Below are positions 34,701-47,947 of a stretch of DNA of 64,000 nt, piece by piece (the first letter of the stretch is position 1; the number at the start of each line of letters is the position of its first letter). Origin of the DNA: Corbicula japonica (Eukaryota > Mollusca > Bivalvia > Venerida > Cyrenidae); contig JAZAYU010000201.1 in assembly GCA_038501625.1 (NCBI GenBank), positions 372,001-436,000 on the forward strand, given 5' to 3'. Below the pieces are notes generated by a model. The model saw only the letters and a list, made by a program, of their open reading frames with translations. It ran no database searches and was not told the DNA's origin. A program made the translations under genes and the position numbers.

Positions 34701-37700
34701 GTGGCCAACCCATCATGGACACTATCAAGGTCATCATCAGAATCTCACCCTCTGCCAAACCCATTACGGTCACAATCAAGGTCATCATCAGCATGTCACC
34801 CTCAGTGCCCAGCCAATCATGGACAATATCAAGGACATCATCAGCATCTCACCCTCTGTGCCCAACCTATCATGGTCACTATCAAGAACATCATCAGCAT
34901 CACACCCTCTGCCAAACCCATCACGGTCACAATCAAGGTCATCATCAGCATCTCACCCTCTGTGCCCAGCCAATCATGGACAATATCAAGGACATCATCA
35001 GCATCTCACCCTCTGTTCCCAACCTATCATGGACACTATCAAGGTCATCATCAGCATCTCACCCTCTGCCAAACCCATCACGGTAACAATTAAGGTCATC
35101 ATCAGCATGTCACCCTCAGTGCCCAGCCAATCATGGACAATATCAAGGACATCATCAGCATCTCTTCTCTGTGCCTTACCTATCACAGACACTAACAAGG
35201 ACATCATCAGCATCTCACCCTCTGTGCCTAGCCAATCATGGACAATATCAAGGACATCATCAGCATCTCACCCTCTGCCAAACCCATCACGGTCACAATA
35301 AAGGTCATCATCAGCATGTCACCCTCTGTGCCCAGCCAATCATGGACAATATCAAGAACATCATCAGCATCTCACCCTCTGTGTCCAACCTATCATGGTC
35401 ACTATCAAGAACATCATCAGCATCACACCCTCTGCCAAACCCATCACGGTCACAATCAAGGTCATCATCAGCATCTCACCCTCTGTGCCCAGCCAATCAT
35501 GGACAATATCAAGGACATCATCAGCATCTCACCCTCTGTTCCCAACATATAACGGACACTATCAAGGTCATCATCAGCATCTCACCCTCTGCCAAACCCA
35601 TCACGGTAACAATTAAGGTCATCATCAGCATGTCACCCTCAGTGCCCAGCCAATCATGGACAATATCAAGGACATCATCAGCATCTCACCCTCTGTGCCC
35701 AACCTATCACGGACACTAACAAGGACATCATCAGCATCTCACCCTCTGTGCCCAGCCAATCATGGACAATATCAAGGACATCATCAGCATCTCACCCTCT
35801 GTGCCCAACCTATCACGGACACTAAAAAGGACATCATCAGCATCTCACCCTCTGCCAAACCCATCACGGTCACAATCAAGGTCATCATCAGCATGTCACC
35901 CTCTGTGCCCAGCCAATCATGGACAATATCAAGAACATCATCAGCATCTCACCCTCTGTGTCCAACCTATCACGGACACTATCAAGGTCATCATCAGCAT
36001 CTCACCCTCTGCTAAACCCATCTTGGTCACAATCAAGGTCATCATCAGCATGTCACCCTCTGTGTTCAGCCAATCATGGACAATATCAAGGACATCATCA
36101 GCATCTCACCCTCTGTGCCCAACCTATAACGGACACTATCAAGGTCATCATCAGCATCTCACCCTCTGCTAAACCCATCACGGTCACAATCAAGGTCATC
36201 ATCAGCATGTCACCCTCTGTGCCCAGCCAATCATGGACAATATCAAGGACATAATTAGCATCTCACCCTCTGTGCCAAACCTATCACGGACACTATCAAG
36301 TTCATCATCAGCATCTCACCCTCTGCTAAACCCATCATGGTCACAATCAAGGTCATCATCAGCATGTCAACCTCTGTGACCAGCCAATCATGGACAATAT
36401 CAAGGACATCATCAGCATCTCACCCTCTGTGCCCAATCTATTACGGACACTATCAAGATCAAGGTCATCATCAGCATGTCACCCTCTGTGCCCAGCCAAT
36501 CATGGACAATATCAAGGACTTCATCAGCATGTCATCCTCTGTGCCCAACCTATAACGGACACTATCAAGGTCATCATCAGCATCTCACCCTCTGCTTAAC
36601 CCATCATGGTCACAATCAAGGTCATTATCAGCATGTCACCCACTGTGCCCAGCCAATCATGGACAATATCAAGGACATCATCAGCATCTCACCCTCTGTG
36701 TCCAACCTATCACGGACACTATCAAGGTCATCATCAGCATCTCACCCTCTGCTTAACCCATCTTGGTCACAATCAAGGTCATCATCAGCATGTCATCCTC
36801 TGTGCCCAGCCAATCATGGACAATATCAAGGACATCATCAGCATCTCACCCTCTGTGTCCAATCTATCACGGACACTATCAAGGTCATCATCAGCATCTC
36901 ACCCTCTGCTTAACCCATCTTGGTCACAATCAAGGTCATCATCAGCATGTCATCCTCTTTGCCCAGCCAATCATGGACAATATCAAGGACATCATCAGCA
37001 TCTCAGCCTCTGTGCCCAACCTATCATGGACACTATCAAGGTCATCATCAGCATCTCACCCTCTGCTAAGCCCATCACGGTCACAATCAAGGTCATCATC
37101 CGCATGTCACCCTCTGTGCCCAGCCAATCATGGACAATATCAAGGACATCATCGGCATCTCAACCTCTGTGCCCAACCTATCACGGACACTATCAAGGTC
37201 ATCATCAGCATCTCACCCTCTGTGCCCAGCCGATCATGGACAATATCAAGGACATCATCAGCATCTCACCCTCTGTGCCCAACCTATCATGGTCACTATC
37301 AAGAACATCATCAGCATAACACCCTCTGCCAAACCCATCACGGTCACAATCAAGGTCATCATCAGCATCTCACCCTCTGTGCCCAGCCAATCATGGACAA
37401 TATCAAGGACATCATCAGCATCTCACCCACTGAGGCCAACCCATCATGGACACTATCAAGGTCATCATCAGAATCTCACCCTCTGCCAAACCCATTACGG
37501 TCACAATCAAGGTCATCATCAGCATGTCACCCTCAGTGCCCAGCCAATCATGGACAATATCAAGGACATCATCAGCATCTCACCCTCTGTGCCCAACCTA
37601 TAACGGACACTATCAAGGTCATCATCAGCATCTCACCCTCTGCTAAACCCATCACGGTCACAATCAAGGTCATCATCAGCATCTCACCCTCTGTGCCCAG

Positions 37701-40700
37701 CCAATCATGGACAATATCAAGGACATCATCAGCATCTCACCCTCTGTTCCCAACCTATCACGGACACTATCAAGGTCATCATCAGCATCTCACCCTCTGC
37801 CAAACCCATCACGGTAACAATTAAGGTCATCATCAGCATGTCACCCTCAGTGCCCAGCAAATCATGGACAATATCAAGGACATCATCAGCATCTCTTCTC
37901 TGTGCCTTACCTATCACGGACACTAACAAGGACATCATCAACATCTCACCCTCTGTGCCCAGCCAATCATGGACAATATCAAGGACATCATCAGCATCTC
38001 ACCCTCTGTGCCCAACCTATCACGGACACTAACAAGGACATCATCAGCATCTCACCCTCTGCCAAACCCATCACGGTCACAATAAAGGTCATCATCAGCA
38101 TGTCACCCTCTGTGCCCAGCCAATCATGGACAATATCAAGAACATCATCAGCATCTCACCCTCTGTGTCCAACCTATCATGGTCACTATCAAGAACATCA
38201 TCAGCATCACACCCTCTGCCAAACCCATCACGGTCACAATCAAGGTCATCATCAGCATCTCACCCTCTGTGCCCAGCCAATCATGGACAATATCAAGGAC
38301 ATCATCAGCATCTCACCCTCTGTTCCCAACCTATAACGGACACTATCAAGGTCATCATCAGCATCTCACCCTCTGCCAAACCCATCACGGTAACAATTAA
38401 GGTCATCATCAGCATGTCACCCTCAGTGCCCAGCCAATCATAGACAATATCAAGGACATCATCAGCATCTCACCCTCTGTGCCCAACCTATCACGGACAC
38501 TAACAAGGACATCATCAGCATCTCACCCTCTGCCAAACCCATCACCGTCACAATCAAGGTCATCATCAGCATGTCACCCTCTGTGCCCAGCCAATCATGG
38601 ACAATATCAAGAACATCATCAGCATCTTACCCTCTGTGTCCAACCTATCACGGACACTATCAAGGTCATCATCAGCATCTCACCCTCTGCTAAACCCATC
38701 TTGGTCACAATCAAGGTCATCATCAGCATGTCACCCTCTGTGCCCAGCCAATCATGGACAATATCAAGGACATCATCAGCATCTCACCCTCTGTGCCCAA
38801 CCTATAACGGACACTATCAAGGTCATCATCAGCATCTCACCCTCTGCTAAACCCATCACGGTCACAATCAAGGTCATCATCAGCATGTCACCCTCTGTGC
38901 CCAGCCAATCATGGACAATATCAAGGACATAATTAGCATCTCACCCTCTGTGCCAAACCTATCACGGACACTATCAAGTTCATCATCAGCATCTCACCCT
39001 CTGCTAAACCCATCATGGTCACAATCAAGGTCATCATCAGCATGTCACCCTCTGTGCCCAGCCAATCATGGACAATATCAAGGACATCATCAGCATCTCA
39101 CCCTCTGTGCCCTACCTATTACGGACACTATCAAGATCAAGGTCATCATCAGCATGTCACCCTCTGTGCCCAGCCAATCATGGACAATATCAAGGACATC
39201 ATCAGCATCTCACCCTCTGTGCCCAACCTATAACGGACACTATCAAGGTCATCATCATCATCTCACCCTCTGCTTAACCCATCACGGTCACAATCAAGGT
39301 CATCATCAGCATGTCACCCTCTGTGCCCAGCCAATCATGGACAATATCAAGGACATAATTAGCATCTCACCCTCTGTGCCCAACCTATCACGGACACTAT
39401 CAAGTTCATCATCAGCATCTCACCCTCTGCTAAACCAATCATGGTCACAATCAAGGTCATCATCAGCATGTCACCCTCTGTGCCCAGCCAATCATGGACA
39501 ATATCAAGGACATCATCAGCATCTCACCCTCTGTGCCCAACCTATTACGGACACTATCAAGATCATCATCAGCATCTCACCCTCTGCTAAACCCATCACG
39601 GTCACAATCAAGGTCATCATCAGCATGTCACCCTCTGTGCCCAGCCAATCATGGACAATATCAAGGACATAATTAGCATCTCACCCTCTGTGCCCAACCT
39701 ATCACGGACACTATCAAGGTCATCATCAGCATCTCACCCTCTGCTAAACCCATCATGGTCACAATCAAGGTTATCATCAGCATGTCACCCTCTGTGCCCA
39801 GCCAATCATGGACAATATCAAGGACATCATCAGCATCTCACCCTCTGTGCCCAACCTATTACGGACACTATCAAGATCATTATCAGCATCTCACCCTCTG
39901 CAAAACCCATCATGGTCACAATCAAGGTCATCATCAGCATGTCATCCTCTGTGCCCAGCCGATCATGGACAATATCAAGGACATAATTAGCATCTCACCC
40001 TCTGTGCCCAACCTATCACGGACACTATCAAGGTCATCATCAGCATCTCACCCTCTGCTAAACCCATCACGGTCACAATCAAGGTCATCATCAGCATGTC
40101 ACCCTCTGTGCCCAGCCAATCATGGACAATATCAAGGACATCATCAGCATCTCACCCTCTGTGCCCAACATATCACAGACACTATCAAGGTCATCATCAG
40201 CATCTCACCCTCTGCTAAACCCATCTTGGTCACAATCAAGGTCATCATCAGCATCTCACCCTCTGTGCCCAGCCAATCATGGACAATATCAAGGACATCA
40301 TCAGCATCTCATCCTCTGTGCCCAACCTATCACGGACACTATCAAGGTCATCATCAGCATCTCACCCTCTGCTAAACCCATCATGGTCACAATCAAGGTC
40401 ATCATCAGCATGTCACCCTCTGTGCCCAGCCAATCATGGACAATATCAAGGACATCATCAGCATCTCACCCTCTGTGCCCAACCTATCACGGACACTATC
40501 AAGGTCATCATCAGCATCTCACCCTCTGCTAAACCCATCACTGTCGCAATCAAGGTCATCATCAGCATGTCACCCTCTGTGCCCAGCCAATCATGGACAA
40601 TATCAAGGACATCATCAGCATCTCACCCTCTGTGCCCAACCTATTACGGACACTATCAAGATCATCATCAGCATCTCACCCTCTGCTTAACCCATCAGGG

Positions 40701-40949
40701 TCACAATCAAGGTCATCATCAGCATGTCACCCTCTGTGCCCAGCCAATCATGGACAATATCAAGGACATCATCAGCATCTCACCCTCTGTGCCCAACCTA
40801 TTACGGACACTATCAAGATCATCATCAGCATCTCACCCTCTGCTAAACCCATCACGGTCACAATCAAGGTCATCATCAGCATGTCACCCTCTGTGCCCAG
40901 CCAATCATGGAAAATATCAAGGACATAATTAGCATCTCACCCTCTGTGC
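28754..40949 (+). repeat. 12.2 kb satellite array, 53-bp monomer and 157-bp higher-order repeat
   Basis: The basic monomer is 53 bp and contains GACATCATCAGCATCACACC and CTGTGCCCAGCCCATCACGG. From the left edge to about 32.5 kb, monomers are diverged, vary in length and are arranged singly. From about 32.6 kb onward a 157-bp unit of three monomer types (53+53+51) dominates: one reads GCCAATCATGGACAATATC, one reads CTATCACGGACACTATC and one, two bases shorter, reads CTGCTAAACCCATCACGG. Starts recur at 33457, 33614, 33771, 33928 and 34085. A larger block of about 2.7 kb is itself repeated (for example 34399 and 37130). Stop codons are rare on the plus strand, so frames of up to 353 residues appear, but they drift between frames and are not genes. 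Confidence 0.97.
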
Positions 40950-40956
40950 ACTATCA

Positions 40957-41590
40957 GTGACTTCATCAATCATTGGCACATTAGATTAAGCAGCTGTTAC
41001 AAATGGTGACATCAGTGTCACTCACTGCAGTGCCAAAGCAGTAACAGTGTGATAAAATAATAGATTTATGAAGGCCATACATCAACCTTTTTAACTAGAC
41101 AGGTCAGACACTTCTGCAGGTATTTGAAGTATAAAATAAGATTCATTGAAAATTAAATTTCCTTTAATTACTTTCATTTCTACTTATTGTATAACGAGGT
41201 TTGTTTCAGTATCCAAACAACAGCAATTATAATATAAAGAGTTTGAAAACCACCCCTTAATTCGTAAATAAACAACAACATAATAACCAGAATAGTAAAA
41301 GTATTTAAACTTTACTCTGTATTTTCATACATTTTGTTGCATTTTCAAACAGTGTAGATCAAGATCAGCCAGCACATTCATGCAATTTTATCAGGTTCTA
41401 AAGTGTTGGTTTTTGAGTCATTAGGTTATTTCTGAACAAGAGGTGAACAGCGTCAATACTGATCAGACACCAAGAATGTGCTGGCTGATCTGGATCTACA
41501 CTGTTCACAGCTGTAATAGATGCATCTCTATGGAGTAAAGGGTAAATACTGTGTGTGATCTGGATTACATTAAGACTTTGCCGCATAGTT
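40957..41590. repeat. Module copy: left arm plus centre, directly after the satellite
   Basis: It starts AATCATTGGCACATTAGATT and runs through the arm (TATTTGAAGTATAAAATAAG, AATAACCAGAATAGTAAAAG) into the centre with the old MITE core (41347-41542) and ATTACATTAAGACTTTGCCG. The inverted right arm is absent here; unique DNA follows from about 41620. The 62-residue minus frame MRQSLNVIQITHSIY..., recurring eight times in the window, is this centre read as protein. Confidence 0.85.
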
Positions 41591-42540
41591 TTAATGTAAT
41601 TCAGATGTATCTCTAAACTAATCTAACAAATGAAAAATTGGCAATGACCTTAAAACATTGTTTCAGTTATTTATTTATATTAGTAATCTTCATTTTTTTT
41701 TAATTTTTGTAAAGTTGAAGTGAATACGGTAGTTATGTTACAAAGTTTGTATTTTAATTTTACCATCATGGGAACTGCTATCATTCATTCACTGAAATGA
41801 ACATTTTTTACAGTATAAATAAATAATTGTAATTTAAGAAATTCTTCTGTAATACCTCGAAAATTCTCCAAAGTTATTAGGTTTGTAAGAAAAGAGTTTG
41901 GGGTTACATTAATAAAATGTTTCACCTAATGATTGTTTTTTTAATTGTTTTACACCAAAACAGAAGGACCAATAAGAGTTAGTAAATTATAGTCCAGCCA
42001 AACCTAAGCTAAACAGTTTTGTCACAAAATTGTATGGAGAATAAATCTGTTATAAATCACATCCATTATAAAAACAACAAATAAATAAATGTCAGCAAAG
42101 TACCACAATGAAGAATTGATGAACTGATTTATAATTCATAGACAGATAGATAAGCCCATTGCAGGATTAGGATTTAACCTCAATTACAATCAATTACCCA
42201 TGCTGCAGCAAGCTTTCAATGTCTTCTTCAAGTTAACTGCTTTACTTAAAAAAAATATTTTAGTAAAACATAAAGGCAACTTATTTTTAGAAAAAAAAGA
42301 AAACTCAATTATATAATGCTTATAGTATTATTTGCCTTAATAGCTTTTTAGAAAATACTTGATTCCAGAGTTGATAATCATTAAACTATCATTCAGCAGT
42401 GAATTTCAAGCCAGTACAAGGGTCCAAAGATGGCTTCACATGCATCATACTTTATTTAACACACACTTGGGGTCCTACGTATTCCATTATACATATTGTC
42501 AAACTCTTTTCTGCCTTGCTTTAAGTATGAATCATTGACA

Positions 42541-43438
42541 GTCAAACTCTATCACACACAAGGGCTCGAAGCTGCCATGATGTAAATATGAAGCATTGGA
42601 CATTCAAACTATGAAGCATTGGACAGTCAAACTCTATCACATACAAGTGTTTGAAGCTGCCTTGATGTAAGTATGAAGCATTTGAAAGTCAAACTCTATC
42701 ACACAAGTGTTTGAAGCTGCCTAGATGTAAGTATGAAGCATTGGACAGTCAAACTCTATCACACAAGGGTTTGAAGCTGCCTTGATGTAAGTATGAAGCA
42801 CTGGACTGTCAAACTCTATCACACATTAGGGTTTGAAGCTGCCTTGATGTAAGTATGAAGCACTGGACTGTCAAACTCTATCACACATTAGGGTTTGAAG
42901 CTGCCTTGATGTAAGTATGAAGCATTGGACAGTCAAAATCTATCACACAAGGGTTTGAAGCTGCCTTGATGTAAGTATGAAGCATTGGACAGTCAAACTC
43001 TATCACACAAGGGTTTGAAGCTGCCTTGATGTAAGTATGAAGCATTGGACAGTCAAACTCTATCACACAAGGGTTTGAAGCTGCCTTGATGTAAGTATGA
43101 AGCATTGGACAGTTAAACTCTATCACACAAGGGTTTGAAGCTGCCTTGATGTAAGTATGAAGCATTGGACAGTCAAACTCTATCACACAAGGGTTTGAAG
43201 CTGCCTTGATGTAAGTATGAAGCATTGGACAGTCAAACTCTATCACACAAGGGTTTGAAGCTCCCTTGATGTAAGTATGAAGCATTGGACAGTTAAACTC
43301 TATCACACAAGGGTTTGAAGCTGCCTTGATGTAAGTATGAAGCATTTGACAGTCAAACTATGAAGCATTGGACAGTCAAACTCTATCACACACAAGGGCT
43401 TGAAGCTGCCTTGATGTAAGTATGAAGCATTGGACAGA
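42541..43438 (-). repeat. 60-bp minisatellite, copy 1
   Basis: Units such as GGTTTGAAGCTGCCTTGATG followed by TAAGTATGAAGCATTGGACA repeat at exactly 60 bp through the central part, with shorter irregular units on the left. Because 60 is a multiple of three, a 154-residue minus frame made of 20-residue repeats (MLHTYIKAASNPCVIE...) stays open at 42881-43345. Changes between units alter amino acids freely (A/G, D/N), which argues against a constrained protein. Confidence 0.95.
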
Positions 43439-43680
43439 AACTAGATAACACACATCGGTAGGCTTTTTTGCTACACATTAGTCAGCATTAAAACCCTAGC
43501 TTACGATTCTAGGATACGAATATGCCTGAATGTACTCAATAATTCATTAGACAGTTAAAATATGGCATATTTCAAGTTGGAGGCCACCTTATAATGTAAA
43601 GAAAGCAGCAGCTAAGTTTATAAGTTTATGCCAAATTAAGGTTCAGTAACTAAACAAACATCCATGAACAAAACTTTTAA

Positions 43681-43890
43681 CCCTTTCGTCCATAAATATA
43701 TATGCATTTTTAAGCATGTGTGATCAGTGCAGATATAGCAGCCAGCACATCCGTGCCATCTGATCAGGATCTCCACTGGTCACATTTTGGTCAGAAATAA
43801 CCTAATGAATCAACAAGCGAACAGTGCAGATCCTGATCAGATCCACACTGTTCTCCCTCGCAATAAAGGTGTGTAAAATGGAGGAAAGGG
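43681..43890. mobile_element. TTAA MITE in duplication copy 1
   Basis: A 210-bp copy with CCCTTTCGTCC and GGAGGAAAGGG ends and TTAA on both sides (43677-43680 and 43891-43894). The second half has lost part of its palindrome. Confidence 0.85.
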
Positions 43891-43894
43891 TTAA

Positions 43895-45299
43895 TACATC
43901 TAGCTATAGTCTACAGTAAAGCTGTGAAGCAATTGGGAAATCTCTGGTTTCAGTTCATTGGAGTAAATAATCTTTAGTCACTTTCTAAAACAGTTGAACT
44001 AGACCATGCTACATGCACAGGCAAGTGATATATGTGCTAGTATCCTACTAATCAACAGGCTTACCTTTCTTTCTATCTGAATCTATCCATTCATTGTTCA
44101 TAGGGACGTTTTATTTGACTTTAAAATGTAAAATAACTTCCCTATAAATTTTGATCTGATTTTTTCTAAAATAGTCAAAACCAGTTTTTGTCTGGTTGAC
44201 ATACCCTCCAAAAAAAAGGATTTTTCTGAAATTAAGCCAGGAAAATGAATGTTATCTTCTCATAGTACTGAGAGATAATCATTGTAATGCTGTTCCTTGT
44301 ATCAATACAAAGTTAAAATGACTATTCAGTAAACAAAAAACTGATATTGAAATTGAATAGATATGTAGGAATTCCAAACCAAAAAAAGATCAATATCTGA
44401 AAAATGAAAAAGAAGTTAATTTTTGCAATATTTGTGAAAAATGACTTAAACAACCATGTTAATAAAAAAGATGTGCGAGAGGACAGCATGGTTGACTGTT
44501 AAAGGTTGATCAATCTAATATCTGTAAATAGGGAGAAAATTTAGCACAGTCACTAGAAAGTGGTATAATTCTGTCAAAGGTATTTTGGAAATTTGTCTTG
44601 AAGTTGTCTTGTGACATTCTATACACTACTGAAGTTCTTAGTTTAGACTGGAGTAAATGGTAAATTTATTATTCAAGATCAAAATGCATAAGGAAATCCT
44701 GCTTCACTTTTACTAAAACTACTTTTAAGTGCTATGGCAGTTGTCATTGCGCTATCATTTATAATAAAAAAAAATATCAAAATCTCTCAAACAGTGAAAT
44801 AACCCAGTGAATTAGTGTACATCTTGATCAAACTGCACAAATATGCTGGATGATTTGGTTCTACACTGTCCCAACATGTGATAAATGTATACACTCACCC
44901 AAACTTCTTATTTTATCACTTTTTGTGCATAATTTTTCATTAGAAAGATATTGACTTAACTCCTTTTGTGTGATGAGTTGCCAACTTTTGAACAGTTTAG
45001 CTAGAGTTATCCACCATTTTTCTAAAAATGCATTTCATGTAATTTAAGGTTTCGCAAACAGAAAAGTGTTCTAAATGGCTTGTTAAGTTTTAAAAGGACA
45101 CCTCATTAGTAGGAAAAGCATAAGACCTTAAATATCAGCAGGATTTTTGTTTAAATAAATTCCCTTCAAAGTACCCAAATTTATAATTACCTCCCATGCA
45201 ATTAAAGACTGTTCTAATACTGAATTCGCGGTGTAAATAAGGTGTATTAGATTCATTAAATAAAACAATTGATAAAGATTAAAAAATATTGACTGATGG
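43895..45299. other. AT-rich DNA of duplication copy 1, nothing recognised
   Basis: No gene-like frame. A fragment of module centre (AAACTGCACAAATATGCTGG, GGTTCTACACTGTCCCAACA) lies at about 44829-44895. The 92-residue minus frame at 45128-45406 runs into the module arm and is not convincing. Confidence 0.4.
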
Positions 45300-46133
45300 A
45301 TTCCAAGTTTAAATTTTCTATTATTTCTTTCTTTTTTACTTACTGTATAACAAAATGTTTCAGTAAACAAACAACAGCAATTATAATATAAAGAGTCTGA
45401 AGACAACCCCTGAATTCTATTAAAATAAACAACATAATAACCAGAATAGTAAAAGAATTTAAACTTTACTCTGTATTTTCATACATTTTGTTGCATTTTC
45501 AAACAGTGTAGATCAAGATCAGCCAGCACATTCATGCAATTTTATCAGGTTCTAAAGTGTTGGTTTTTGAGTCATTAGGTTATTTCTGAACAAGAGGTGA
45601 ACAGCGTCAATACTGATCAGACACCAAGAATGTGCTGGCTGATCTGGATCTACACTGTTCACAGCTGTGATAGATGCATCTCTATGGAGTAAAGGGTAAA
45701 TACTGTGTGTGATCTGGATTACATTAAGACTTTGCCGCATAGTTTTTATGTAATTCAGATGTATCTCTAAACTAATCTAAAAAATGAAAATATTGTATTC
45801 AAAACTGCACAAATATGCTGGATGATTTGGTTCTACACTGTCCCAACATGTGATAAAATGTATAAAATTATTTGGAGTAAAGTTTAAATACTTTTTATTC
45901 TAGTGATTATATTGGGATTTTTTTTAAGAATTAAGGGGTTATTTTCAAACTGTATACTTTACCAATGCTGTTTTTGTATACTGAAATGTCATTGTTTTAC
46001 AGTACGTTAAAATGAAAGTTATTTATAATTTTCAAAGAATCTTATTTAAACTTTATATATTTGCATTAGATTAGGCCTGTCAGGTTAAAAAAAGTTAATG
46101 TATGGCCTTCATAAATCTATTTGTTATCACACT
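45300..46133. repeat. Module copy: arm, centre and inverted arm
   Basis: The left arm remnant (45300-45490) and centre with MITE core (45501-45696) are followed by the inverted right arm (about 45855-46133), ending TATGGCCTTCATAAATCTAT and ATCACACTGCCC. The empty target site for the 340-bp element found in copy 2 is at 46037-46041. Confidence 0.8.
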
Positions 46134-46254
46134 GCCCACAAGGGTATCACTTTGTATCTAGAAGAGATCCCCCGAAGATACGCATGGAGGCGTAATTATT
46201 GCTTCCAGAGATACTATAACTGACCTTTATGAGTCACTTATCAAAGCATGAGAC

Positions 46255-47929
46255 ACCCATCTCGGTCACAATCAAGGTCATCATCAGCATGTCACCCTCT
46301 GTGCCCAGCCAATCATGGACAATATCAAGGACATCATCAGCATCTCACCCTCTGTGCCCAACCTATCACAGACACTATCAAGGTCATCATGAGCATCTCA
46401 CCCTCTGTGCCTAGTCAATCATGGACAATATCAAGGACATCATCAGCATCTCACCCACTGTGCCAAACCTATCATGGTCACTATCAAGAACATCATCAGC
46501 ATCACACCCTCTGCCAAACCCATCACTGTCCCAATCAAGGACATCATACAGCATCTCACCCTCTGTGCCCAGCCAATCATGGACAATATCAAGGACATCA
46601 TCAGCATCTCACCCTCTGTGCCCAATATATCACGGACACTATCAAGGTCATCATCAGCATCTCACCCTCTGCCAAACCCATCACGGTCACAATCAAGGTC
46701 ATCATCAGCATGTCACCCTCTGTGCCCAGCCAATCATGGACAATATCAAGAACATCATCAGCATCTCAACCTCTGTGCCCAACCTATCATGGTCACTATC
46801 AAGAACATCATCAGCATCACACCCTCTGCCAAACCCATCACGGTCACAATCAAGGTCATCATCAGCATCTCACCCTCTGTGCCCAGCCAATCATGGACAA
46901 TATCAAGGACATCATCAGCATCTCACCCTCTGTGCCCAATATATCACGGACACTATCAAGGTCATCATCAGCATCTCACCCTCTGCCAAACCCATCACGG
47001 TCACAATCAAGGTCATCATCAGCATGTCATCCGCAGTGCCCAGCCAATCATGGACAATATCAAGGACATCATACAGCATCTCACCCTCTGTGCCCAACCT
47101 ATCACGGACACTATCAAGGTCATCATCAGCATCTCACCCTCTGCTAAACCCATCATGGTCACAATCAAGGTCATCATCAGCATGTCACCCTCTGTGCCCA
47201 GCCAGTCATGGACAATATCCAGAACATAATAAGCATCTCACCCTCTGTGCCCAACCTATCACAGACACTATCAAGGTCATCATCAGCATCTCATCCACTG
47301 CTAAACCCATCACGGTCACAATCAAGGTCATCATCAGCATGTCACCCTCTGTGCCCAGCCAATCATGGACAATATCAAGTACATCATCAGCATCTCACCC
47401 TCTGTGCCCAACCTATCACGGACACTATCAAGGTCATCATCAGCATCTCACCCTCTGCTAAACCCATCACGGTCACAATCAAGGTCATCATCAGCATGTC
47501 ACCCTCTGTGCCAGCCAATCATGGACAATATCAAGTACATCATCAGCATCTCACCCTCTGTGCCCAACCTATCATGGACACTATCAAGGTCATCATCAGC
47601 ATCTCACCCTCTGCTAAACCCATCACGGTCACAATCAAGGTCATCATCAGCATGTCACCCTCTGTGCCAGCCAATCATGGACAATATCAAGGACATCATC
47701 AGCATCTCACCCTCTGTGCCCAACCTATCATGGACACTATCAACGTCATCATCAGCATCTCACCCTCTGCTAAACCAATCACGGTCACAATCAAGGTCAT
47801 CATCAGCATGTCACCCTCTGTGCCCAGCCAATCATGGACAATATCAAGGTCATCATCAGCTTGTCACCCTCTGTGCCCAACCTATCATGGACAATATCAA
47901 GGACATAATAAGCATCTCACCCTCTGTGC
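46255..47929 (+). repeat. Satellite array 2 (1.7 kb)
   Basis: Same monomers and strand as the 12 kb array. It sits between a right arm (ending about 46133) and a left arm (from 47948). The entry sequence ACACCCATCTCGGTCACAAT and exit sequence CTCTGTGCACTATCAGTGAC are the same in array 3. Confidence 0.95.
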
Positions 47930-47947
47930 ACTATCAGTGACATCATC

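Noticed and set aside
31872..40932. Many long plus-strand open frames (up to 353 residues, for example 34032-35093 and 36763-37824) rich in HQHLTLC and IKVIISISPS peptides
   Set aside because: They are satellite DNA read as protein. The 157-bp unit is not a multiple of three, the same sequence appears in all three frames, and no start or splice context is conserved.
41398..41586. 62-residue minus frame MRQSLNVIQITHSIY... recurring eight times
   Set aside because: It is the centre of the module, including the old MITE core, and recurs only because the module is duplicated.
42881..43345. 154-residue minus-strand protein of 20-residue repeats (and its twin at 51130-51594)
   Set aside because: The 60-bp period makes the frame open automatically. 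Unit differences change amino acids freely, and there is no promoter, signal or splice evidence.
44030..44075. Possible small minus-strand exon ending at a GTAAGC donor
   Set aside because: The segment between acceptor-like and donor-like sites would be only about 12 bases with a poor polypyrimidine tract.
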